Shown here: positions 7,296-14,741 of the stretch, piece by piece
Layout of the letters: each line of letters begins with the position of its first letter
Position numbering within the stretch: the stretch's first letter is position 1
Assembly (NCBI GenBank): GCA_013911625.1
Contig: JACESW010000012.1
Span: 1-14,741 of the forward strand
Direction: 5' to 3'
Origin: Cryomorphaceae bacterium
GTDB lineage: Bacteria > Bacteroidota > Bacteroidia > Flavobacteriales > Schleiferiaceae
Length of the DNA stretch: 14,741 bases
Notes under the pieces: generated by a model
Seen by the model: the letters and a program-made list of their open reading frames with translations, nothing else
Databases searched by the model: none
What the model was told of the DNA's origin: nothing
Translations under genes and position numbers: made by a program

Positions 7296-8621
7296 CTATC
7301 CGAATAATGCACGCATTACATCGTTTCCGTTGGCGAAAATGAGTAGTGCAAGGAGCAAGAAGAATCCAATCATCTGAGCTATCTCAAGTACCTTGATCGA
7401 TGGCTTTTTGCCAGTAATCATTTCGATCACTGTAAAGACCACATGCCCGCCATCAAGCGCAGGTATTGGCAAGATGTTCAAGAATCCAAGCATGATGCTT
7501 AGGAAGGCAGTAAACTCCCAGAAGTGTCTCCAATCCCAAGCTTTTTCGTACTGCTGTAAAATGGTCAAGAAACCACCCACTTCCTTATATGCTTCAGTTT
7601 TCGGGTTGAAGATGAGCTTAAATTGACGAATGTAACCGTCCAGTTTGGCAGCAACCTCGTTACCAGCACCGCTAAGGGCTGAAGCGAAGCTGTACTTCTT
7701 GTTTTTAATCTCGTAGTATTTGAATACCGCAGTGGTATTATAGACATCCAATCGGCCCGATTCAGGTAGTGTGAAAGTCAAGGTATCCAAGCTTCCATCA
7801 CGGAAGTATGCAAGATCCACTTCTTCTCCAGCGTAATCTGGAAGTATCGATTTGTATTGATCGAAAAACAACATCTCTTGGCCGTTCAAGCCTACGATGC
7901 TGTCTCCAACTTGCAATCCAAGGGACTCACCGAAACTGTCTTCGGCGAAGGAACCCACGACATATGGCATTCTAGGTTTGATTAGCCCTGGAAACTTCTT
8001 CTCCTTAATCATTTCCTCGATGAACTCCACTGCAATGGGGATGCGAACCTCTCTACCGTCCCTCTCAACCACTAAATCTTCGCCTTGACTCAAAAGGATT
8101 TCTAAGGCTGTTTCGCTGTAGCTTTCTGGTGTGTAGTCGCCAATTCTTAAAATCTTATCTCCGTTTTCTAAGCCCATCTCCAAGCCTATTTCATTGGTCC
8201 AGATCCCATAGACTAATGAATCATTGGGTAGATAATCTTTACCGTAACTCATTAAGAGGAAGACATAGATGAAATAGGCAGTAAGGAAGTTCATAAAGAC
8301 GCCACCGGTCAATACAATGATGCGTTGCCAAGCCGGCTTTGCACGGAATTCCCATTCTTCTGGCTCATCACTGAGGTTTTCAGTGTCCATGCTTTCGTCC
8401 ACCATTCCTTCAATCTTTACGTAGCCACCTAATGGTATCCAACCAATACCCCATTCCGTCTCACCAATCTGCTTTTTCAGCAGCGAGAACTTGTAATCGA
8501 AGAAGAGGTAGAATTTCGAGACTTTAATTCCAAAGTATTTGGCCGGTAAAAAGTGTCCGAATTCGTGAATGACGATGAGAAGAGAAAGTCCCAATAGGAA
8601 CTGTGCGATTTGGATCAGCAT
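7296..8621 (-). CDS. rseP: RIP metalloprotease RseP (site-2 protease)
   Basis: This is an intramembrane zinc protease of the inner membrane that cleaves membrane-bound substrates such as anti-sigma factors after a first periplasmic cut. The 441 residues show the zinc motif HEFGH at 19-23 inside the first membrane helix and the third metal ligand Asp390 in LPIPALDGGH near the C-terminus. Further hydrophobic segments lie at about 100-125, 365-390 and 420-436. Two PDZ-like domains occupy about 125-205 and 218-290, each with a GLxxGD element (150-155 and 235-240). It is close to the usual family length of about 440-450. The gene starts 95 bases downstream of kbl and its stop is immediately followed by the paaD start. 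Its target here is unknown; no sigma or anti-sigma gene is nearby. Confidence 0.95.
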   Translation of the reverse strand: MLIQIAQFLLGLSLLIVIHEFGHFLPAKYFGIKVSKFYLFFDYKFSLLKKQIGETEWGIGWIPLGGYVKIEGMVDESMDTENLSDEPEEWEFRAKPAWQRIIVLTGGVFMNFLTAYFIYVFLLMSYGKDYLPNDSLVYGIWTNEIGLEMGLENGDKILRIGDYTPESYSETALEILLSQGEDLVVERDGREVRIPIAVEFIEEMIKEKKFPGLIKPRMPYVVGSFAEDSFGESLGLQVGDSIVGLNGQEMLFFDQYKSILPDYAGEEVDLAYFRDGSLDTLTFTLPESGRLDVYNTTAVFKYYEIKNKKYSFASALSGAGNEVAAKLDGYIRQFKLIFNPKTEAYKEVGGFLTILQQYEKAWDWRHFWEFTAFLSIMLGFLNILPIPALDGGHVVFTVIEMITGKKPSIKVLEIAQMIGFFLLLALLIFANGNDVMRALFG

Positions 8622-8676
8622 GCTGTAAAGCTCTTTATTGAAGCTGTAAAAGTAACGCCTCCCTGCTTAGAGTGTT

Positions 8677-8695
8677 TACCTCACTGCAGTGTAAG
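8677..8695. promoter_or_regulatory. Imperfect palindrome between kbl and rseP
   Basis: The kbl-rseP gap (8622-8716) contains the perfect 10-base palindrome CACTGCAGTG at 8682-8691, flanked by the outer inverted arms TTAC (8677-8680) and GTAA (8690-8693). It lies about 60 bases upstream of the rseP start. A regulator binding site or a small cruciform is possible; no family can be named. A rough minus-strand -7 match (TACTTTTA at 8647-8654, one mismatch to TAnnTTTG) lies between it and rseP. Confidence 0.3.
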
Positions 8696-8700
8696 ACGCT

Positions 8701-8734
8701 AAAAAAGGTGTTAAAATTAGTTTTCTAGTACGCC
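8701..8734 (-). terminator. Weak candidate intrinsic terminator at the end of kbl
   Basis: On the minus strand the end of kbl reads GGCGT (8734-8730), then an AT-rich stretch including AAAA-CTAA-TTTT, then ACACC (8711-8707) and a run of six T (8706-8701). The outer stem has one C-A mismatch and the centre is AT-only, so the fold is weak. It would separate kbl from rseP if it works. Confidence 0.28.
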
Positions 8735-9910
8735 AAGCTCTTTACCCACCTTGGTAAACGCAGCAATAGCGCGGTCCAAATGGGCTTTGTCGTGTCCGGC
8801 ACTTAACTGCACACGGATGCGCGCTTGCTCTTTGGGAACTACTGGGTAGAAGAAGCCAATGACATATATGCCTTGTTCGAGCAATCGATCTGCAAATTCT
8901 TGGCTTAGGGCAGCATCGTACAGCATAATAGGCACGATGGCGCTTTCTCCATCTTTGTAATCAAACCCTGCAGCTTTTACTCCTTCTTTGAAGTAGTTGA
9001 TATTCCATTCCAATTTATCACGGAGTTCTGTGCTTTCGCTCAAAAGGTTAAAGACCTCAATGGATGCACCTACAATGGTTGGTGCTAGAGAGTTCGAGAA
9101 CAAATACGGTCTCGATTTTTGACGCAACATCTCAATGATCTCTTTGCGTCCCGTGGTGAAGCCACCCATGGCACCGCCTAAAGCCTTTCCTAGAGTTCCA
9201 GTGATGATATCTACACGACCCAAAACGTTTTTAAGTTCTACGGTTCCACGACCTGTTTTACCAATGAATCCAGTGGCATGACATTCGTCGACCATTACCA
9301 AAGCATCGTATTTATCGGCGAGGTCACAAATTTTATCCAACTGTGCCACGTAGCCGTCCATAGAGAATACACCGTCGGTAACGATGATTTTGAATCGGGC
9401 ACCCTCAGCAGCCAGAAGTTGCTTTTCAAGATCAGCCATGTCATTGTTTGCGTAACGATAACGCGCAGCCTTACACAGACGAACCCCATCAATAATAGAG
9501 GCATGGTTCAAGCTATCTGAAATAATGGCATCTTCAGCGGTTAGGAGGGGTTCAAACACACCGCCGTTTGCATCAAAAGCAGCAGCATAAAGAATAGTGT
9601 CCTCGGTATGAAGGAACTCCGCGATCTTCGCCTCAAGTTCCTTATGAATGTCCTGAGTACCACAAATAAAACGTACTGAGCTCATGCCAAAACCGTGTGT
9701 ATCAAGCGTTTTATGCGCGGCCTCCAGCACTCTTGGATGTGAACTAAGTCCGAGGTAATTATTGGAACAAAAGTTTAGGACCTCTGCCCCTTCAGTAGTT
9801 TTAATAACCGCATCTTGAGGAGTGGTAATAATGCGCTCTCTTTTGAACAGACCAGCTTTTTCTATATCGGCCAATTCTCTTTGCAAGTGGTCCTTTAAGT
9901 CTCCGTACAT
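8717..9910 (-). CDS. kbl: Glycine C-acetyltransferase (2-amino-3-ketobutyrate CoA ligase)
   Basis: This PLP enzyme converts 2-amino-3-ketobutyrate plus CoA to glycine plus acetyl-CoA, the second step of threonine breakdown after threonine dehydrogenase. The 397-residue protein is of the family's usual length (about 398). It shows [14 protein letters not shown] at 46-59, the cofactor-ring aspartate Asp208 in [11 protein letters not shown], and the Schiff-base lysine Lys242 in [14 protein letters not shown]. Both positions are offset by 2 from the E. coli enzyme as I recall it. The start [10 protein letters not shown] fits the family N-terminus. Related alpha-oxoamine synthases (BioF, ALAS, serine palmitoyltransferase) are alternatives, but the overall sequence reads as KBL. 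No tdh is in the window. It follows the TIM-barrel lipoprotein gene by 30 bases on the same strand and probably shares its transcript. Confidence 0.93.
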   Translation of the reverse strand: MYGDLKDHLQRELADIEKAGLFKRERIITTPQDAVIKTTEGAEVLNFCSNNYLGLSSHPRVLEAAHKTLDTHGFGMSSVRFICGTQDIHKELEAKIAEFLHTEDTILYAAAFDANGGVFEPLLTAEDAIISDSLNHASIIDGVRLCKAARYRYANNDMADLEKQLLAAEGARFKIIVTDGVFSMDGYVAQLDKICDLADKYDALVMVDECHATGFIGKTGRGTVELKNVLGRVDIITGTLGKALGGAMGGFTTGRKEIIEMLRQKSRPYLFSNSLAPTIVGASIEVFNLLSESTELRDKLEWNINYFKEGVKAAGFDYKDGESAIVPIMLYDAALSQEFADRLLEQGIYVIGFFYPVVPKEQARIRVQLSAGHDKAHLDRAIAAFTKVGKELGVLEN

Positions 9911-9940
9911 ATTAGGTTGTATTTGGGTATCGTTCTTTGC

Positions 9941-10852
9941 TTATTCCATGAAGGTTTGTTCGGCCGCCCAGTCAATGCTCTTTTTCAAGCAATCCAATGC
10001 GCGGTCCGCACTACAAACATCTTGTTCTATATAATAGTGTTGCATACCGCTAAGTTCCGCATTGGCGAAAACTCGTTCCCAATCGATCACGCCTTGACCT
10101 ACTGGAACCTGCGTTAAAGTATCGGCAGCAAAATCTTTAACGTGCCACAATGGGAACATACCCGGGTATTTCTCAAACCATTTAACAGGATCTTCTCCGG
10201 CAAAAGCCACCCAGTGCACGTCCATTTCGAAGACCACGCCTTCGTCCTTTAAATTCTCAATAAGGTAGTCGTAGGGGATTGTGCCGTCTTCGAGCGGCTG
10301 GAATTCAAATTCATGATTGTGCCAAGCGGCGATCATGCCTCGCTCCTGACATGCCGCGCTTAAGGCTTTAAGATAATTGGCCAGATGCGCATAGCCCTCG
10401 GCCTTTCTCCATGCCTCGCTCATCCAAGGGATAACCACCCATTTTTGATTTAAAGCTTCTGCAGCATCCAAGATATCTGCAATGGTAGAAGTGTCCAACG
10501 ATTCCACTTCATTAGTGGCCAACTGCATAGGCATATAGTGACCACTAGGCGAGCTTAGCGAAGCACTGTCAATGGTCTTTTTAAATTGCTCAGGACTTTG
10601 TCCAAAGAAGGTGCCTTGCATGTATCCAAACGACTCTACTTGAACATAGCCCATCTCTTTGGTTGCATGTAAAGCAGCTTTTACAGTCGAATCATTTACC
10701 ATTTCTTCGCGAATAGTATAGAGCTGATACCCTTTTTTATAGGTCTCCATTGTCTGAGGCGTTTCTTCTAAAGTAGTGTCCGAGGTACTGTTATTACAGG
10801 CAATTAGAGTTGCGAGTCCCAACAATGCGGCCGCGAAAGTGTTAGTTTTCAT
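9941..10852 (-). CDS. Lipoprotein with a sugar-phosphate isomerase/epimerase (xylose-isomerase-like) TIM barrel
   Basis: This is a 303-residue protein of the AP-endonuclease-2/xylose-isomerase-like TIM-barrel superfamily, carried behind a lipoprotein signal. With the start at 10852 the N-terminus MKTNTFAAALLGLATLIAC gives a standard lipobox (LIAC) with Cys19. An upstream in-frame ATG at 10876 would add eight residues before the signal and was rejected. A Ser/Thr/Glu-rich linker leads to the barrel (about 38-300). Probable metal-site segments are WHNHEFEF, FEMDVHW, WHVKDF and YYIEQD, supplying the Glu/Asp/His ligands typical of this fold. The predicted location is outside the cytoplasm, so a phosphorylated substrate is unlikely; an oxidised or free sugar is more plausible (inference). 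It lies upstream of kbl by 30 bases and is divergent from the S4-domain gene. The exact reaction is unknown. Confidence 0.8.
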   Translation of the reverse strand: MKTNTFAAALLGLATLIACNNSTSDTTLEETPQTMETYKKGYQLYTIREEMVNDSTVKAALHATKEMGYVQVESFGYMQGTFFGQSPEQFKKTIDSASLSSPSGHYMPMQLATNEVESLDTSTIADILDAAEALNQKWVVIPWMSEAWRKAEGYAHLANYLKALSAACQERGMIAAWHNHEFEFQPLEDGTIPYDYLIENLKDEGVVFEMDVHWVAFAGEDPVKWFEKYPGMFPLWHVKDFAADTLTQVPVGQGVIDWERVFANAELSGMQHYYIEQDVCSADRALDCLKKSIDWAAEQTFME

Positions 10853-10892
10853 ATTTAAGCGATATTCAGGCTTCAAAATACCCGAAATGTTT

Positions 10893-10900
10893 CAAATTTA
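10893..10900 (-). promoter_or_regulatory. Bacteroidota-type -7 promoter element for the TIM-barrel lipoprotein/kbl unit
   Basis: On the minus strand the sequence reads TAAATTTG, a perfect match to the Bacteroidota -7 consensus TAnnTTTG. It lies about 40 bases upstream of the ATG at 10852, leaving a 5' leader of roughly 30-35 bases. A TTTG at 10920-10917 could serve as the -33 element, with a 16-base spacer, slightly shorter than usual. The -33 region would lie inside the start of the divergent S4-domain gene. Confidence 0.45.
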
Positions 10901-10905
10901 CCTTC

Positions 10906-11268
10906 ATGAGAATTGACAAATTTCTTTGGTGTGTCCGATTGTTCAAAACCCGTAGTCTTTCCGGCGAGAATGTGCGTTCTGGGCGAGTTTTAATGGAGGA
11001 AATACCGGTTAAACCTTCTCGAGAGATCAAAGTCGGCGATCAAATCACCATTAAACGCCATGGTTTTGACCAAATTTTTGAGGTATTGTCCATCCCCAAG
11101 AGCCGTGTTGGTGCAAAGCTCGTAGAAGAGCTTGTCAAGGACATTACCCCTCAGGATGAGTTAGATAAGCAAGAATTTCTTCGGTTAGCCCGAAATGTAA
11201 CCCGTAAAAAGGGGTTGGGTAGACCTACTAAGAAAGACCGTCGCGATCTGGACGATTTCACGGTCTAA
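10906..11268 (+). CDS. S4-domain RNA-binding protein, Hsp15/HslR-like
   Basis: This is a 120-residue cytoplasmic protein with an N-terminal S4 RNA-binding domain (about residues 1-65): MRIDKFLWCVRLFKTRSLS, then the VRSGRVLMEE...KPSREIKVGDQITI segment typical of S4 folds. The C-terminal extension is basic (VTRKKGLGRPTKKDRRDLDDF, 98-118 approximately). Hsp15 of E. coli binds stalled 50S subunits carrying peptidyl-tRNA and helps recycle them; a related role is likely but not proven. Length and the basic tail fit the Hsp15 family better than the shorter RqcP or the RNA-modifying S4 proteins. It is the first plus-strand gene, 53 bases from the divergent lipoprotein gene; the next gene, susC, starts 172 bases downstream, so a separate transcript is likely. 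Confidence 0.85.
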   Translation: MRIDKFLWCVRLFKTRSLSGENVRSGRVLMEEIPVKPSREIKVGDQITIKRHGFDQIFEVLSIPKSRVGAKLVEELVKDITPQDELDKQEFLRLARNVTRKKGLGRPTKKDRRDLDDFTV

Positions 11269-11440
11269 ATGACCCATTTTGGACCCTGTCCGGTCTCCTC
11301 AGGTCTTAATTTTATTGACTTTACAGCTAAAATGAACAGTTCTGTCCGGTTTTTGTCCGGTAAGAGAGGTTGTATACCTAATTACAATTCAAGACTTTTG
11401 AGTGTACATCGAACACTTTTAAAATAACTATCGGTCGATT
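11269..11440 (+). promoter_or_regulatory. susC upstream region with three TGTCCGGT octamers and a candidate promoter
   Basis: This 172-base gap is the longest non-coding stretch in the window. It holds three exact direct copies of TGTCCGGT at 11287-11294, 11343-11350 and 11354-11361; copies two and three are 11 bases apart, close to one helix turn. A candidate promoter lies downstream: GTTG at 11369-11372 as a -33 element and GACTTTTG at 11393-11400 as a -7 element (one mismatch to TAnnTTTG), 20 bases between them. An inverted repeat AGTGT-N7-ACACT (11401-11417) falls in the predicted 5' leader, followed by an A-rich segment before the ATG. The octamers upstream of the promoter look like regulator sites (inference). 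A weak GACC-N6-GGTC hairpin at 11282-11295, followed by T-rich sequence, might end the S4-domain transcript. Confidence 0.45.
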
Positions 11441-14400
11441 ATGATTAATAACAAACACTTATTGTCGCTTGCTGCAACATTTGTCCTCGTGCTTTCGTCG
11501 TTTACGATGAACGCTCAGTACAAAGGAGTAGTACTAGATGCGGCGGACAACTCGCCTTTGCCAGGAGCAGTTGTAAACGCTGGCCAAAAATCTGCTATGA
11601 CAGATATGGACGGTCGCTGGAATCTAGATGTTTCGAAAGGAACGCAAGTCTCTATTTCATTCGTTGGATACGAAAGCAAAACTGTAACGCTTTCTGACAA
11701 CAAACAGATTACCACGAAACTAAACTACGATAAAGCTGCATCTACTTTGGATGAGGTCGTTGTTGTTGGTTACGGGGTGCAGAAAAAATCAAACGTAACA
11801 GGAGCGATCTCTAGCGTGAAATCTGAGGATCTCGAAGATCTTCAATTACCGCGTATTGAAACCGCACTCCAAGGTCGTACCTCTGGGGTAAGTGTCGTTC
11901 AGAGTTCTGGTCAACCGGGTTCGGGTTCGGTGATTCGTATTCGTGGTACGTCTTCAATCAATGGTTCTGACCCACTTTACGTTGTGGATGGTGTGATCAT
12001 CGGTGGAGGTATTGACTTTTTGAACCCAGGAGACATCGAAACTATCGAGGTACTTAAGGATGCTGCGTCAGCTGCAATCTACGGTGCACGTGGTGCAAAC
12101 GGTGTAATTATCGTAACCACGAAGAACGGTTCAAAAGCGCGTGGAATGGAGGTGAAAGTATCTTCATATACGGGTGTTCAAAATCCTTGGAAGAAAATTC
12201 CAGTATTGAACTCTACGGAATACGCTACGTTGATGAACGAGATGTCGGCGGCAGCCGGTCAACCAAAGATCTACGAGAATCCAGCACAATACGGTCAGGG
12301 TACTGATTGGCAAAGTCATGTATTTAACCCAAATGCAGTCATGCAGAATAGCGATGTAAGCATCGCAGGTGCAACGAATAAAGGTTCTTACTACGCTTCG
12401 GTAAGCAACTTCAGCCAAGAAGGAATTGTTGCAGAAGGTAAGTCTTACTACGAACGTCTCTCTGCTCGCTTGAATACAATCACGAATGTCAACGATCGTT
12501 TGACCGTAGGTTGGAATGTTGCTTACACGCACAATCAAAGCAACGGTGTAGCTGAGAACACAGAGTGGGGTTCACCACTAGGCCGTGCATTAAACATGGA
12601 TCCATTAACGCCACTTTATGAAACAGATCCAACAGTCTTGGCTTCTGCGCCGTACTCATCCGGTGGTGTATTGAGAGGCAATTTGGTTCGTGACGAAGGC
12701 GGTATCTATGGTATTTCAAACCGTGTTACTTCTGAAATTGTGAATCCTGTTGCAGCATACAGCATCATTAACAACTATGGTTGGGCTGATAAATTCGTGA
12801 ACAATACTTATGCAGAGTTTGAAATCCTTCCTGGTTTAAAAGCGCGTTCAAGTATGGGTATCGATCTTGCATTTTGGGGCAGCGAAGGTTTCACGCCGTC
12901 GCACTACCTAAATGCAACCAACCTTTTGGATACGAACAATGTATACTCAAGCTTTAACAGAGGCTTTACTTGGATTTGGGACAATACAATCACGTACAAC
13001 CACAGTGTTGGTAAGCACAACATGAGCTACCTCGCGGGTCACAGTGCTCAGGAAGTGAACGGAAGATACATTGGCGGAAATAAGCGCGATGTTCCTACAC
13101 AAGATTTCCAAGATGCAACTATTGACTACGCAAGAAACGAGCTTTCTGAGCAAGTTTATGGTGGTAAGTGGGAGCGCTATGCTATTGAATCATACTTCGC
13201 TCGTGCAAACTATGACTACGACGGCAAATATGTTGCTACTGCTGTATTGCGTGCAGATGCTTCTTCTCGATTCGGACAGAACTACCGTTGGGGTTACTTC
13301 CCTTCGCTTTCTGCAGGTTGGAACATGCATAAAGAAGACTTCTGGGTATACGACAATATTAACCAGTTGAAATTGAAGGCGGGTTATGGTTTGAATGGTA
13401 GTGATGCTGCTGGTTCGCTAGAATACGCATCAACAATTATTGGTGGTCGTTCGTACACTTTTGGTAGAAATGAAATCCTTACGAACGGTACGACACCTGC
13501 ACAAGTAGCGAACCCTGATTTGCGTTGGGAGAGCGTTGCACAGTTGAACGTTGGTGCTGAGATTCGTGCATACGATTACTTGGTATTCGGTTTTGATGTC
13601 TTCAACCGTAAGACTAACGACATGAAGACACGTCCACCACTGCCAGATTACATTGGTAACGACCCGTCTACAGCAAACGTTGGCTCTATGTTGAACCAAG
13701 GTATCGATATGGAATTCGGTTATGACAGAACCTACAGCAAAGACTTTGCTATTGGTGTAAGCGGTAATGTAAGTTTCATTAGAAATGAGGTTGTTCTTAT
13801 TGGTAATGACGCAGGCTACTTAACAGGTGCAGGCTGGGGACCTCAGGGTCTTGAGATCACGCGTATCACAGAGGGTCTGCCAATCGGTTACCTATTCGGG
13901 TACCAGACAGACGGGATCTTCCAGAACATGGATGAAGTTTATGGATACACTTCTTCTACTGGTGATACGATCCAACCAGGTGCGATGCCGGGTGATTTCC
14001 GTTTCGTTGATGTAAACGGTGACGGACAGATCAATGCCGACGATAGAACAATGATTGGTAACCCAACACCGGACTGGACTGCAGGTATTACGCTTGATAT
14101 TCAGTACAAGAATTGGGATTTGAACGTATTCGGTCAAGGTGTATTTGGTAATGACATTTACAACGCGACACGTAGATACGATCTACCAACATCAAACATG
14201 CCTGCAACCGCTATTGACCGTTGGACTGGAGAAGGTACATCAAATACCTACCCTCGTCTAACCTTCGACGATAGAAATAAAAACTTCGCTCGTAGTTCTG
14301 ACTTCTACGTTGAAGACGGTAGTTTCTTCCGTTTGAAATCACTTCAATTGGGCTACAACATTACAGGTTCAGTAGCTGAAAGAATAGGATTGAGAAAAAT

Positions 14401-14548
14401 GCGTATCTACTACGCAGGTACCAACCTATTAACGTTTACGAAGTACAGCGGATTTGATCCAGAAATTGGTGCAGGTCTAGGTATTGACCGTGGTATTTAC
14501 CCTCAAGCGAGAGTAAATACAATCGGTTTGAACATCACATTTAAATAA
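11441..14548 (+). CDS. SusC/RagA-family TonB-linked outer membrane transporter
   Basis: This is a TonB-dependent outer-membrane channel that works with a SusD-like surface lipoprotein to import oligosaccharides, peptides or similar large nutrients. The 1035 residues comprise a signal peptide (about 1-26, ending NAQ), a carboxypeptidase-regulatory-like domain (about 27-95), the SusC signature DEVVVVGYGVQKKSNVTGAI at 104-123, a plug domain to about 230 (including IRIRGTSSINGSDPLYVVDG at 165-184 and LKDAASAAIYGARGANGVII), and a 22-strand barrel ending in the aromatic C-terminus NITFK. Residues 857-868 (DVNGDGQINADD) form an EF-hand-like calcium loop, as in many SusC proteins. Length is typical. 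The SusD-like gene starts 7 bases after the stop. Substrate cannot be told from this protein alone. No N-terminal STN domain is present, so anti-sigma signalling through this protein is unlikely. Confidence 0.96.
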   Translation: MINNKHLLSLAATFVLVLSSFTMNAQYKGVVLDAADNSPLPGAVVNAGQKSAMTDMDGRWNLDVSKGTQVSISFVGYESKTVTLSDNKQITTKLNYDKAASTLDEVVVVGYGVQKKSNVTGAISSVKSEDLEDLQLPRIETALQGRTSGVSVVQSSGQPGSGSVIRIRGTSSINGSDPLYVVDGVIIGGGIDFLNPGDIETIEVLKDAASAAIYGARGANGVIIVTTKNGSKARGMEVKVSSYTGVQNPWKKIPVLNSTEYATLMNEMSAAAGQPKIYENPAQYGQGTDWQSHVFNPNAVMQNSDVSIAGATNKGSYYASVSNFSQEGIVAEGKSYYERLSARLNTITNVNDRLTVGWNVAYTHNQSNGVAENTEWGSPLGRALNMDPLTPLYETDPTVLASAPYSSGGVLRGNLVRDEGGIYGISNRVTSEIVNPVAAYSIINNYGWADKFVNNTYAEFEILPGLKARSSMGIDLAFWGSEGFTPSHYLNATNLLDTNNVYSSFNRGFTWIWDNTITYNHSVGKHNMSYLAGHSAQEVNGRYIGGNKRDVPTQDFQDATIDYARNELSEQVYGGKWERYAIESYFARANYDYDGKYVATAVLRADASSRFGQNYRWGYFPSLSAGWNMHKEDFWVYDNINQLKLKAGYGLNGSDAAGSLEYASTIIGGRSYTFGRNEILTNGTTPAQVANPDLRWESVAQLNVGAEIRAYDYLVFGFDVFNRKTNDMKTRPPLPDYIGNDPSTANVGSMLNQGIDMEFGYDRTYSKDFAIGVSGNVSFIRNEVVLIGNDAGYLTGAGWGPQGLEITRITEGLPIGYLFGYQTDGIFQNMDEVYGYTSSTGDTIQPGAMPGDFRFVDVNGDGQINADDRTMIGNPTPDWTAGITLDIQYKNWDLNVFGQGVFGNDIYNATRRYDLPTSNMPATAIDRWTGEGTSNTYPRLTFDDRNKNFARSSDFYVEDGSFFRLKSLQLGYNITGSVAERIGLRKMRIYYAGTNLLTFTKYSGFDPEIGAGLGIDRGIYPQARVNTIGLNITFK

Positions 14549-14555
14549 ATAAATC

Positions 14556-14741
14556 ATGAATAAGTTAAACCACACAAAAAGCATTTGGGTAAGCCTCACG
14601 CTAGCGCTGACCCTAGTATTGGGCTCTTGTTCTAAGGACTTTCTTGATACGCGTCCGGTAGGCCGTGTATTGGAGGTGAACTATTACCAAAATCAAGACC
14701 AGGCTTTTGAAGCTTTGGTGAGTATCTATGATGTTCTTCAG
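14556..14741 (+). CDS. SusD/RagB-family nutrient-binding outer membrane lipoprotein, C-terminus cut by window edge
   Basis: The first 62 residues are visible. SusD-like lipoproteins cap the SusC channel at the cell surface and bind the incoming nutrient. The N-terminus is a lipoprotein signal with lipobox LGSC and Cys25, followed by SKDFLDTRPVG, the usual SusD opening of a charged Asp/Lys patch then FLDxxP. The following VLEVNYYQNQDQAFEALVSI matches the first helical segment of SusD proteins, where a residue stretch with Asp/Glu-Ala precedes the tetratricopeptide-like helices. The start codon is 7 bases after the susC stop, so the two are co-transcribed. The rest of the protein and any downstream enzymes that would reveal the substrate lie outside the window. 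Confidence 0.93.
   Translation, partial: MNKLNHTKSIWVSLTLALTLVLGSCSKDFLDTRPVGRVLEVNYYQNQDQAFEALVSIYDVLQ

Noticed and set aside
12164..12538. 124-codon minus-strand open frame within susC
   Set aside because: It is antisense to a clear SusC coding region and shows no domain or start context.
1..14741. RNA genes, insertion sequences, CRISPR arrays, integration sites or toxin-antitoxin pairs
   Set aside because: No tRNA- or rRNA-like sequence, transposase, regular short repeats with spacers, or small paired toxin/antitoxin frames were seen on either strand; essentially all length is taken by ordinary genes.

Overview
The window reads as chromosomal DNA of a member of the Bacteroidota, most likely a Flavobacteriales-type organism. 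The evidence is a SusC/RagA-SusD/RagB pair, a fused alpha/beta 2-oxoacid dehydrogenase E1, a DUF4837 lipoprotein beside a LysM lytic transglycosylase, a gatA without adjacent gatB or gatC, weak Shine-Dalgarno sequences, and a perfect Bacteroidota-type -7 promoter element (TAnnTTTG). No genus can be assigned from the sequence alone. No RNA genes, insertion sequences, CRISPR arrays or prophage genes were seen. No gene-free stretch exceeds about 170 bases.

Left part (1-10852): ten genes all run on the minus strand. In transcription order they are a lipoprotein with a xylose-isomerase-like TIM barrel, kbl (glycine C-acetyltransferase), rseP (site-2 protease), paaD (phenylacetyl-CoA epoxidase accessory protein), a fused E1 alpha/beta dehydrogenase, tatA (59 aa), gatA, a MltD-like lytic transglycosylase, a DUF4837 lipoprotein, and paaG, which runs off the left edge. 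Spacing is tight: rseP and paaD join as TAG-ATG with no spacer, gatA and the transglycosylase are 2 bases apart, and tatA and gatA are 20 bases apart. At least rseP to DUF4837 therefore looks like one or two co-transcribed units. The content is mostly housekeeping (tRNA amidation, protein export, envelope maintenance, 2-oxoacid oxidation), with two phenylacetate-catabolism genes embedded, paaD and paaG. No paaABC or paaE is present in the window.

Strand switch (10853-10905): a short divergent intergenic region holds a good minus-strand promoter element for the TIM-barrel lipoprotein gene. To its right, on the plus strand, is a small S4-domain RNA-binding protein of the Hsp15 type.

Right part (11269-14741): a 172-base intergenic region carries three exact copies of the octamer TGTCCGGT. 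It is followed by a full SusC/RagA TonB-dependent outer-membrane transporter and the first 62 residues of its SusD/RagB lipoprotein partner, cut by the right edge. This is the start of a nutrient-uptake locus whose substrate cannot be told from the window.

I found no clearly new multi-gene system. The points most worth a second look are the repeated octamer upstream of susC, the separation of paaD from paaG by housekeeping genes, the lipoprotein TIM barrel next to kbl, and a perfect hairpin just before paaG.
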